NCBI GenBank assembly: GCA_029060585.1
Contig: JAIDTS010000079.1
Span: 1-5,435 of the forward strand
Source: Muribaculaceae bacterium
GTDB taxonomy: Bacteria; Bacteroidota; Bacteroidia; Bacteroidales; Muribaculaceae
Length of the DNA stretch: 5,435 nt
Direction: 5' to 3'
Shown here: positions 1 through 5,435 of the stretch, piece after piece
Layout of the letters: each line of letters begins with the position of its first letter
Position numbering within the stretch: position 1 is the stretch's first letter
Translations under genes and position numbers: made by a program
The notes under the pieces: generated by a model
Told to the model about the DNA's origin: nothing
The model's database searches: none
Seen by the model: the letters and a program-made list of their open reading frames with translations, nothing else

Positions 1-1163
1 CGGAACTCAACGTTATCCTCTATCAGGGCATGAGTACCCACGAGCATGTGGATGGAACCGTCGGCGAGTCCTTCCGCAATACGACGACGTTCCTTGGCGC
101 GGGTGCTACCTGTCAGCAGGGCTGTTCCAATACCGAGGGGCTCGGCCCATTTCGCAAGGGCTTCCGCATGCTGGGTAGCGAGAATCTCAGTCGGCGCCAT
201 GATAGCGGCCTGCTTGCCATTATCAACGGCAAGGAGCATGGTCATGAAGGCCACGAGTGTCTTGCCACTACCTACATCGCCCTGAAGCAGGCGGTTCATC
301 TGCCGGCCGGTGCGCATATCCTCACGGATCTCCTTAAGAACGCGTTTCTGGGCACCGGTGAGAGGGAACGGCACCACTTCCGAATAGAACTTATTGAAGA
401 GAGGGCCGACCTTCGTGAAGACATGCCCCTGCAGCTGCAGATTGCGGCGGCGTGAGAACTCAAGGATGTGGAGCTCAAGATAGAAAAGTTCCTCAAACTT
501 CATACGCTCCGTAGCCTTCTGAAGAGCCTGGAGAGAGGAAGGACGGTGCATATTGCGCAGCGCCTCGTCGAGAGGCATCAGATGGCGCTCAGCCAATACT
601 TCAGCCGGAAGAGTCTCAGGAATAGACCCAACGGGCAACGACTCAAGGAGGTTTGAGGTCAGCGTCTGGAAAAGCCGGGTCGTGAATCCGCGTTTGCGGA
701 GGGTATCCGTAAGACCGTAGATTCCACGCAGGCCCTGGGGAGGGCGCTCAGGGTCGAACACCTCGATCTCGGGATGTACGAACTGCCATGAATTATATTT
801 GAACGAGGGTTTTCCGAACAGGACATATACCACTCCGGGGCGGTACATATTAGCGATGGTCTGAATCTTGGCAAACCACGTCACCTGACAAAGGCGGTCG
901 CCGTCGGTGAAGGTAGCGGTCAGACGTTGCTTGCGGCCCTCCCCCTCCGTATTGAAATTTATGAACTGACCCTTGAGCTGGATGTGGGGCATCTCCGTGC
1001 CATAGAGGTCGCGTATACGGTAGAAGCGCGAGCGGTCGACATGTCTGGCAGGGAAATACATAAGGAGGTCGGCACAGGTATGTATGCCGAGTTCGGAGGC
1101 AAGGAGCTTCGCCCTTGCCTCGCCGACACCCTTCAAGTATTTAATGCTTAATTCATAGTTCAT
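1..1163 (-). CDS. recG: ATP-dependent DNA helicase RecG, N-terminal part (cut by window edge)
   Basis: RecG is a cytoplasmic superfamily 2 translocase that regresses stalled replication forks and processes branched recombination intermediates. The minus-strand frame stays open from an ATG at 1163-1161 to the window edge, giving 387 complete codons. An early KYLKGVG segment (residues 8-14) and the OB-fold wedge domain that grips branched DNA (roughly 55-160) come first. The helicase core follows: LTGAQ at 268-272, Walker A GDVGSGKT at 295-302 with Lys301, PTEILATQH from 324, and GTHALIEDNVEF at 376-387. These match RecG closely. The family is about 690-700 aa, so helicase domain 2 and the C-terminus lie outside. 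The start is chosen because the KGVG segment sits about 10 residues in, as I recall for Bacteroides RecG. No Shine-Dalgarno sequence precedes it, which is normal for this phylum. It lies 130 bp downstream of the GH89 gene on the same strand. No frameshift is seen. Confidence 0.96.
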   Translation of the reverse strand, partial: MNYELSIKYLKGVGEARAKLLASELGIHTCADLLMYFPARHVDRSRFYRIRDLYGTEMPHIQLKGQFINFNTEGEGRKQRLTATFTDGDRLCQVTWFAKIQTIANMYRPGVVYVLFGKPSFKYNSWQFVHPEIEVFDPERPPQGLRGIYGLTDTLRKRGFTTRLFQTLTSNLLESLPVGSIPETLPAEVLAERHLMPLDEALRNMHRPSSLQALQKATERMKFEELFYLELHILEFSRRRNLQLQGHVFTKVGPLFNKFYSEVVPFPLTGAQKRVLKEIREDMRTGRQMNRLLQGDVGSGKTLVAFMTMLLAVDNGKQAAIMAPTEILATQHAEALAKWAEPLGIGTALLTGSTRAKERRRIAEGLADGSIHMLVGTHALIEDNVEF

Positions 1164-1187
1164 AATTACAAGCACCAATTACAAATC

Positions 1188-1200
1188 GCCTCTCCGAGGC
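1188..1200. repeat. Small inverted repeat, left arm of a three-hairpin cluster
   Basis: The sequence GCCTC-TCC-GAGGC is a perfect 5-bp inverted repeat with a 3-nt spacer. Its central nine bases, CTCTCCGAG, recur exactly in the inverted repeat at 1253-1269, while the flanking bases differ in a way that keeps pairing. It lies 24 bp upstream of the recG start codon, so on the minus strand it would sit in the recG leader. No T-tract follows it on the minus strand, which argues against an intrinsic terminator for the GH89 gene. Function is unknown. Confidence 0.55.
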
Positions 1201-1220
1201 TACTGAGCTTTTTCATGAGT

Positions 1221-1240
1221 CCCCAGGCTGAAGCCTGGGG
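1221..1240. repeat. Strong REP-like palindrome, centre of the three-hairpin cluster
   Basis: CCCCAGGC-TGAA-GCCTGGGG is a perfect 8-bp GC-rich inverted repeat with a 4-nt loop (9 bp if the T-A pair is closed). Just outside, GTCCC at 1219-1223 could instead pair with GGGAC at 1244-1248, giving an alternative stem. Short GC-rich palindromes of this shape in intergenic DNA are typical of REP elements mobilised by IS200-like RAYT transposases; no such transposase is visible here, so that link is inference. On the minus strand it is followed by ACTCATGAAAAAG and not by a T-run, so it does not look like a standard intrinsic terminator, though it could protect the GH89 mRNA 3' end. Confidence 0.6.
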
Positions 1241-1252
1241 TTCGGGACAATA

Positions 1253-1269
1253 TCAGCTCTCCGAGCTGA
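1253..1269. repeat. Inverted repeat, right arm of the three-hairpin cluster
   Basis: TCAGCTC-TCC-GAGCTGA is a perfect 7-bp inverted repeat with a 3-nt spacer. It shares the core CTCTCCGAG with the hairpin at 1188-1200. Outside the core the pairs differ (G-C then A-T here, C-G then G-C there) and both stay complementary, a covariation-like pattern. It lies 24 bp past the GH89 stop codon on the minus strand. The following minus-strand bases, TATTGTCCCG, contain no T-tract. Confidence 0.55.
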
Positions 1270-1293
1270 CAAGCGTTATATTTGACGGCTCTT

Positions 1294-3552
1294 TTAATTA
1301 TGCGCGTTACCAAGGAAGTCGAGGACCTCGAGAGAGAGGGATATGGGGTCGCCTTCAGGGGCGGAAGTATAGCCGCCTTTCCTCAGGGTCCAGGGCTCCT
1401 CCATAGCGTACCAGTCGATGACCGGAGCTGAGGGTAGGGCCATCGCGAAGAGTTCGGAAGATGTCTTGTTGGCATTCGGGCCTCCCCCGAGAGCGTCGGG
1501 ACGTGGGCCGGCATCCTCCTCCATCTGATCTGCAAGGGCATCCATCCATGCCTTCCACCGTGGATAGTAGAAATCGCGCAGCAGGCCGTTCCACTCCTTA
1601 TTCGCATAGTCGCGGAGACCACCTTTATCGGCACACTCGCGGTTGCCCCAGGTAGTGATCTGCGTGCGAGCGTTCCATTCATACTGATCCTTCTCGGCAG
1701 GAGTCGTGCCGGCGGCACGGGCCGCCTCCGTCCATGTGCCGAGGCGGAACTCGGGTCGGGAGCCAAGCAAGCGGTCCTGCATCAGAAGCATATCAAGGAA
1801 CTTCTTCGAAGATTCGGCGAAATCCTTACGCGAAAAAGTACGATAGTCGGACATCGCGCGCTGATACTGCCGGCGTCCCTGATCGGCGAGAGCCTGGCGT
1901 GTGAAATCCACGAGGTCATACTCGTAGTTGTCGTTGCCGCGCATACGGTCTGCTGCCTTCGCCATGAGGCGGGCAGCCTCCAGAGTGGAAGCGGGATCGT
2001 AGTAGTTTCGCATCTTCGACCAGGACTTCACCTGGAAATTATTGAGTGAGGGACGACCGCAGAATATGCTCTCGTGGGGGCCCTGCTGGTTGTTGCCGAG
2101 CGGACAGTTGTAGATGCCGTCGGCGAGAATCCTCCAGGCTGCCCGGATATCGGGATCGTCGACACCATAACGCGCCTTAACATAGCCGTCGAGCCACTCC
2201 TCCTTAGTAGGGATGCTGTCGCCGAGCCACGGAAGCTCACACATAAGTTCGAACATCACCGGATTATTGCCGGAACCTTCCATCGTCAGGCCCATACCTT
2301 TCATATTACGGGCGAGGGGATTGGACTTTGTCTGGCGGAAATTATCGAGGAGCTGGTCCATGCGGCCATGGAGTCCTACGTTGGCGCCGAAATTCTCGAG
2401 CATACAGAAGAGCCAGGTGTGGTCGCCGTAGCCCTCATCGCGACGCCAGACCGAGGGAATGCCCCACATCGGGCGGCATTCCGAGAAGAGGTCGAGGATA
2501 ACAAGCTCGCCGGGCTCGAGAGCCTCGAGCATCTTCGGACGGGGATTCTCAGTCCATCCCTGGATCACCCATCTCGCATCGGGATTGCAACGCTTCATCG
2601 CCTTCATCAGTTTGGAGCCGGCCTCACCGTAGTCGACATCCACGTCGTTCATCTCATGGAATGGATCCATCGAGTAATATTGCGCCTTACCATAGAGTTT
2701 TGTGAGTTCGTCGTAGTAGATATCGGCTATCTCGTCAAACTTTGGATCGGTCGGGAGAAGGTTGGAGGGTCGTACGTATCCATTCCATGCGTCACCCTCG
2801 ACAACGTCGAGGCCAAGACGGGAGGCAGCATCGTGGGGCATCATTCCGCAATAGCCCGGAAGGACCGGAGTCATGCCAAGCGACTTCATGCGAGCGAGAA
2901 TTTTCTTCTGGAGCTGCTGCTGACGGGCATACCATGATTCGGGGAGGGGGCCACCCCATCCTTCGAGATTGTTCATCGCCCACCAAGCAAGGAAGGCGGG
3001 ACCAGCTATGAACTCCCCGATTTCTTTTTCGGAATAGCCGAGACGGAGGAGCATATTGCGCCATGCCGATTCCATACCGACGATAGCGAGGGGCATGTTG
3101 ATGCCGTGGAGCGCCATCCAGTCGATTTCCTTCTCCCAGCGGTTCCAGTCCCAGAATGGCATGGAATAGGAGAAGGTGCAATAGTTGAAATCGTAGCGCA
3201 TCGTGAGAGGAGTCTCCTTGCGGACGGGTTCCGAGACTACGGGGAGGACGTCTGGGAGGCGGGTCTGCATATTGTTCCACGTCAAGTTGATGCCGCAGAA
3301 ATGCTTGAGATACCAGTTGAGGCCGGTGGCCACTGAGACGGAGTTGTTGCCGACGATATGGGGACGGCCGTTTTTCATGGTAATCTCGAAGAAATCAGTG
3401 TCGGGACTGTCAGATTTCTGCAGCTCAAACGAGATGCGCCCCTTGGAGCCGGGTGCTACGCGTTCGAGCAGGGCCTCGGAGGCTCGGTCGCGGGCGGCGA
3501 GGGAGGCCAGTGGAAATATGAGTGAGAGGAGGAATATCAGTATTTTTTTCAT
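1294..3552 (-). CDS. Secreted alpha-N-acetylglucosaminidase, GH89 (NAGLU family)
   Basis: GH89 enzymes hydrolyse terminal alpha-linked N-acetylglucosamine from glycans such as mucin O-glycans and heparan sulfate; human NAGLU is the family reference. The 752-aa protein begins MKKILIFLLSLIFPLASLA, a type I signal peptide with no lipobox cysteine, so a periplasmic enzyme is expected. The usual three parts follow: a small alpha/beta N-domain to about residue 105, the TIM-barrel catalytic domain (from about RYDFNYCTFSYSMPFWDW), and a helical C-domain. Glu300 in DPFHEMND fits the acid/base and Glu425 in GLTMEGSGNN fits the nucleophile, by alignment from memory to human Glu316 and Glu446; the 125-residue spacing matches. 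The start at 3552 is preferred over an in-frame ATG at 3627 because the longer form would put 25 polar residues before the signal peptide. Length is normal for the family and the frame is intact. Exact substrate cannot be read from sequence. It is divergent from the guanylyltransferase gene and precedes recG. Confidence 0.95.
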   Translation of the reverse strand: MKKILIFLLSLIFPLASLAARDRASEALLERVAPGSKGRISFELQKSDSPDTDFFEITMKNGRPHIVGNNSVSVATGLNWYLKHFCGINLTWNNMQTRLPDVLPVVSEPVRKETPLTMRYDFNYCTFSYSMPFWDWNRWEKEIDWMALHGINMPLAIVGMESAWRNMLLRLGYSEKEIGEFIAGPAFLAWWAMNNLEGWGGPLPESWYARQQQLQKKILARMKSLGMTPVLPGYCGMMPHDAASRLGLDVVEGDAWNGYVRPSNLLPTDPKFDEIADIYYDELTKLYGKAQYYSMDPFHEMNDVDVDYGEAGSKLMKAMKRCNPDARWVIQGWTENPRPKMLEALEPGELVILDLFSECRPMWGIPSVWRRDEGYGDHTWLFCMLENFGANVGLHGRMDQLLDNFRQTKSNPLARNMKGMGLTMEGSGNNPVMFELMCELPWLGDSIPTKEEWLDGYVKARYGVDDPDIRAAWRILADGIYNCPLGNNQQGPHESIFCGRPSLNNFQVKSWSKMRNYYDPASTLEAARLMAKAADRMRGNDNYEYDLVDFTRQALADQGRRQYQRAMSDYRTFSRKDFAESSKKFLDMLLMQDRLLGSRPEFRLGTWTEAARAAGTTPAEKDQYEWNARTQITTWGNRECADKGGLRDYANKEWNGLLRDFYYPRWKAWMDALADQMEEDAGPRPDALGGGPNANKTSSELFAMALPSAPVIDWYAMEEPWTLRKGGYTSAPEGDPISLSLEVLDFLGNAHN

Positions 3553-3670
3553 TTTACATGGAATTATACTCACTTCGTTCGCATCACAATCCACTGCCAC
3601 CACAGCAGCCGAGCCAGAGTCTCTCACACCGGAACAAACAGTGCATGTGAAGATAAAAACGGATTTTTTG

Positions 3671-3678
3671 CAAAGATA
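3671..3678 (-). promoter_or_regulatory. Bacteroidetes -7 element for the GH89 gene
   Basis: Read on the minus strand this is TATCTTTG, an exact match to the Bacteroidetes sigma-factor -7 consensus TAnnTTTG. It lies about 118 bp upstream of the GH89 start, which would give an mRNA leader of roughly 110 nt if transcription begins about 7 bases downstream. I could not find a convincing TTTG -33 element 19-21 bp upstream (around 3698-3702), so the call rests on the -7 box and on position. It is the mirror image of the element at 3703-3710. Confidence 0.6.
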
Positions 3679-3702
3679 ATAAAAAAGATGGGAATTTTTA
3701 TG

Positions 3703-3710
3703 TATCTTTG
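3703..3710 (+). promoter_or_regulatory. Bacteroidetes -7 element for the guanylyltransferase gene
   Basis: TATCTTTG on the plus strand matches the TAnnTTTG consensus exactly. The expected transcription start near 3717 leaves a leader of about 24 nt, almost all A and T (3717-3740), with no Shine-Dalgarno sequence; this unstructured A-rich leader is typical of Bacteroidetes genes. No clear -33 TTTG is seen at the expected distance. A TTG at 3708 in frame with the gene lies within this box and would precede the transcript, so it cannot be the true start codon. Confidence 0.65.
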
Positions 3711-3740
3711 CGAATTAATAAACAAAAACAAAATAAATAT

Positions 3741-4721
3741 ATGAAGATAATACTGCTTTCCGGGGGATCGGGGAAGAGGCTCTGGCCCCTCTCCAACGAT
3801 GTCCGTTCGAAACAGTTCCTGCAGGTGCTTGAGTCGCCGGACGGCAGGAAGGAATCAATGATCCAGCGGGTGGTGCGCCAGATCGAAGCCACGGGCAATG
3901 CAGACGGCATCGTAGTGGCTACGGGCGAGGCACAGGCCGGATATGTCAAAGACCAGCTCGGGAAGAGCATCGGCATAGTGACAGAGCCGTGCCGTCGCGA
4001 CACCTTCCCGGCGATAGCCCTCTCCTGCTCCTATCTCGCTTCCGAGGGTACGGCTGCGGACGAACCCGTAATCGTGATGCCGTGCGACACATATGCCGAC
4101 GACACGTACTTTGAGACTGTATGCCGGATGGCTGAAGCCGTGAAGCGAGGCGATGCAGAACTGATACTGATGGGAATCACTCCTACTTATCCATCCGAGA
4201 AATTCGGCTATATCGTCCCGGAGAAAGGCGCGAAGACAGACGGCAAGGCAATGCCGGTAGCGCGATTCACGGAGAAGCCGGACGTAGCCACAGCAGAGAA
4301 ACTTCTTGCCGAAGGTGCGCTATGGAACGGCGGAGTCTTCGCCTTCCGATTGGGATACCTGATGGAGATAGTGGAGAAATACATGCCCGGGAAAGACTTC
4401 AAGCAGATACATGCCGACTACGAGCAGTTCCCGAAGATAAGCTTCGACTACGAGGTAGTGGAGAAGGCGAAGTCGGTCGGAGTGCTCCCATACACCGGCG
4501 AATGGCGCGACCTCGGCACATGGAACACGCTGACTGAGAAGCTTCCCTCGACGACTGAAGGGGCTGCGAGACTGCATGACTGCAAGAACACGCATATCGT
4601 CAACGAGCTGGGGATCCCGGTGTTGGGGCTCGGGCTGGAGGACGTAGTGATTGTCGTGTCGCCGGAGGGGATACTGGTATCGAGGAAATCGGACTCGGAG
4701 AAGCTGAAAAGCTTACTTTAA
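3741..4721 (+). CDS. manC: Mannose-1-phosphate guanylyltransferase, single-domain
   Basis: This cytoplasmic enzyme joins GTP and mannose-1-phosphate into GDP-mannose, the donor for mannosylated surface glycans and the precursor of GDP-fucose. The 326-aa protein opens with the nucleotidyltransferase signature LSGGSGKRLWPLS (residues 6-18), followed by KQFL, then PCRRDTFPAIAL, a metal-binding-type Asp116 in MPCDTY, GYIVPEKG, the sugar-phosphate loop FTEKP at 176-180 with Lys179, LWNGGVFAFR, FDYEVVEK and WRDLGTWNTL (255-264). A short C-terminal segment ends the protein; the cupin phosphomannose isomerase domain of bifunctional ManC proteins is absent. The KRLWPLSNDVRSKQF start looks like a subgroup usually annotated as GDP-mannose pyrophosphorylase, but related sugar-nucleotide transferases cannot be excluded, so substrate confidence is lower than family confidence. 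The start at 3741 puts the signature at the N-terminus. It has its own promoter, divergent from the GH89 gene, and could be cotranscribed with the gene 106 bp downstream. Confidence 0.88.
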   Translation: MKIILLSGGSGKRLWPLSNDVRSKQFLQVLESPDGRKESMIQRVVRQIEATGNADGIVVATGEAQAGYVKDQLGKSIGIVTEPCRRDTFPAIALSCSYLASEGTAADEPVIVMPCDTYADDTYFETVCRMAEAVKRGDAELILMGITPTYPSEKFGYIVPEKGAKTDGKAMPVARFTEKPDVATAEKLLAEGALWNGGVFAFRLGYLMEIVEKYMPGKDFKQIHADYEQFPKISFDYEVVEKAKSVGVLPYTGEWRDLGTWNTLTEKLPSTTEGAARLHDCKNTHIVNELGIPVLGLGLEDVVIVVSPEGILVSRKSDSEKLKSLL

Positions 4722-4827
4722 ATACCTTTCGCATATACAGAAAAGTCTCACGCAGAGGGGCGGAGGGCTCGCGATAGCATGAGATACAGAAGGGCTATAT
4801 AATAATTAGATAAAAGATTTAATATAA
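4722..4827. other. Intergenic gap with purine-rich stretch and A/T-rich leader
   Basis: This 106-bp gap separates the guanylyltransferase and GH43-like genes. The segment 4745-4773 (CTCACGCAGAGGGGCGGAGG and flanks) is GC- and purine-rich, contains the imperfect neighbours CGCAGAGG and GGCGGAGG, and resembles degenerate CGCAGAGG-type dispersed repeats I recall from Bacteroidales intergenic DNA. It is bracketed by two copies of ATACAGAA at 4735-4742 and 4784-4791. The last 32 bases before the GH43 start are A/T-rich without a Shine-Dalgarno sequence. I see no clear -7 element and no intrinsic terminator, so either cotranscription or a weak, non-consensus promoter is possible. Confidence 0.4.
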
Positions 4828-5435
4828 ATGAAGAGAATAGTTTTGGGGATTGCGGTGGCTTTGGGGAGCAGCGCATTTGGAATGAATCCTTATCTGCCAC
4901 TCTGGGAACATATACCTGACGGTGAGCCGTATCTATTCGATGATCCGGACCAGCCGGGTAAGCAGCGTGTGTATATCTACGGCAGCCACGACATGCTGCG
5001 CCATATGTATTGCGGCACGGACCTCGTAGTGTGGTCGGCATCGCCGGACTCACTCAACAACTGGCGCTATGACGGCATCATCTTCAAGAGCGACAAGGAC
5101 GGCAACGGAAACGCGCAGCCGGCCGACGTGCTCTTCGCCCCGGACGTGGCGGTCAAGACACTGCCGGACGGAAGCAAGGAATATTACCTCTACCCCAACA
5201 ACCAGCGCGGAGGAAGGAACGGACAAGTGGCGAAATCGAAGCGTCCGGACGGACCTTTCGAGGTTATCAACTGGGACAAGAACAATCCTGACGTGTGTGA
5301 CGGTCCGTTCGGGTTCGACCCGGCGGTCTTCGTAGATGATGACGGCCGCGTCTACGGATACTGGGGCTTCGGGACAAGCCACGGCGCCGAACTGGATCCG
5401 ACTACAATGTCGAGCGTAAAACCGGGCACAAAGGT
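4828..5435 (+). CDS. Secreted GH43-like glycoside hydrolase, N-terminal part (cut by window edge)
   Basis: GH43 enzymes are five-bladed beta-propeller glycosidases, mostly alpha-L-arabinofuranosidases or beta-xylosidases. The frame is open from ATG 4828 to the window end, 202 complete codons. Residues 1-18 (MKRIVLGIAVALGSSAFG) look like a short signal peptide. The mature part starts NPYLPLWEHIPDGEPYLFDD, then YIYGSHD (49-55), LVVWSASPDSLNNW (66-79), LFAPDVAV (102-109), EYYLYPNN (118-125) and GFDPAVFVDDDGRVYGYWG (162-180). The FDPAVFVDDDG motif is characteristic, and Asp164 is the likely pKa-modulating aspartate. The catalytic base should be one of the aspartates at 31-41, which I cannot fix. 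The catalytic acid glutamate lies beyond the window. The NPYLPLWEHIPDGEP opening resembles a GH43 branch common in gut Bacteroidetes and Firmicutes; specificity cannot be assigned. No Shine-Dalgarno sequence is present. Same strand as the guanylyltransferase gene, 106 bp downstream. Confidence 0.87.
   Translation, partial: MKRIVLGIAVALGSSAFGMNPYLPLWEHIPDGEPYLFDDPDQPGKQRVYIYGSHDMLRHMYCGTDLVVWSASPDSLNNWRYDGIIFKSDKDGNGNAQPADVLFAPDVAVKTLPDGSKEYYLYPNNQRGGRNGQVAKSKRPDGPFEVINWDKNNPDVCDGPFGFDPAVFVDDDGRVYGYWGFGTSHGAELDPTTMSSVKPGTK

Noticed and set aside
30..455. 141-codon plus-strand open frame
   Set aside because: It is antisense to recG, whose helicase motifs are intact in the minus frame here; the plus translation shows no recognisable domain.
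1188..1269. Intrinsic terminator of the GH89 gene
   Set aside because: None of the three stems is followed by a T-tract on the minus strand.
1188..1269. CsrA/RsmA-type sites, because the minus-strand loops read GGA
   Set aside because: Bacteroidales are not known to use CsrA, and the CTC-GGA-GAG loops lack the usual wider ANGGA context.
2074..2937. 287-codon plus-strand open frame inside the GH89 gene
   Set aside because: The minus-strand frame encodes both GH89 catalytic glutamates across this stretch. The long antisense frame is expected from GC-rich codon use and has no family features or promoter.
3553..3627. Extended GH89 N-terminus from an ATG at 3627
   Set aside because: It would place 25 mostly polar residues ahead of a clear signal peptide that begins with MKKILIF at 3552.
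3708..3740. Upstream TTG start for the guanylyltransferase
   Set aside because: The TTG lies within the -7 promoter box and would precede the likely transcription start; the nucleotidyltransferase signature starts right after the ATG at 3741.
1..5435. CRISPR array, tRNA, rRNA or insertion sequence
   Set aside because: No regularly spaced direct repeats, tRNA cloverleaf or rRNA segment, and no transposase reading frame, were seen on either strand.

Overview
The window reads as chromosomal DNA of a gut-type Bacteroidales bacterium; a Muribaculaceae-like genome would fit, but that family assignment is inference. The reasons are Bacteroidetes -7 promoter elements of the form TATCTTTG, A/T-rich leaders without Shine-Dalgarno sequences, moderately GC-rich coding DNA, and proteins that read like Bacteroidales homologues (RecG, a secreted GH89 alpha-N-acetylglucosaminidase, a GH43-like glycosidase).

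Layout: (1) 1-1163, minus strand, the N-terminal 387 codons of recG, which runs off the left edge. (2) 1164-1293, a 130-bp gap holding three perfect inverted repeats; the outer two share a core and differ by compensatory changes. This is the most unusual structure in the window. (3) 1294-3552, minus strand, a complete GH89 gene with a signal peptide and both catalytic glutamates. (4) 3553-3740, a divergent control region where two outward-facing TATCTTTG elements form a 9-bp inverted repeat. (5) 3741-4721, plus strand, a complete single-domain mannose-1-phosphate guanylyltransferase. (6) 4722-4827, a short gap with a purine-rich, possibly repeat-derived stretch and an A/T-rich leader. (7) 4828-5435, plus strand, the N-terminal 202 codons of a secreted GH43-like glycosidase, cut by the right edge.

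How the genes relate: the GH89 enzyme should remove terminal alpha-linked GlcNAc from host glycans such as mucin O-glycans or heparan-type chains, and the GH43-like enzyme probably removes arabinose, xylose or similar residues. Both appear to be exported. The guanylyltransferase makes GDP-mannose for surface polysaccharides or fucose synthesis and is cytoplasmic. RecG is a DNA repair helicase with no functional link to the rest. No SusC/SusD pair or regulator is visible, so this is not recognisably a polysaccharide utilisation locus within these limits. I see no convincing previously undescribed protein system; the genes are of known families and the open questions are in the non-coding DNA.
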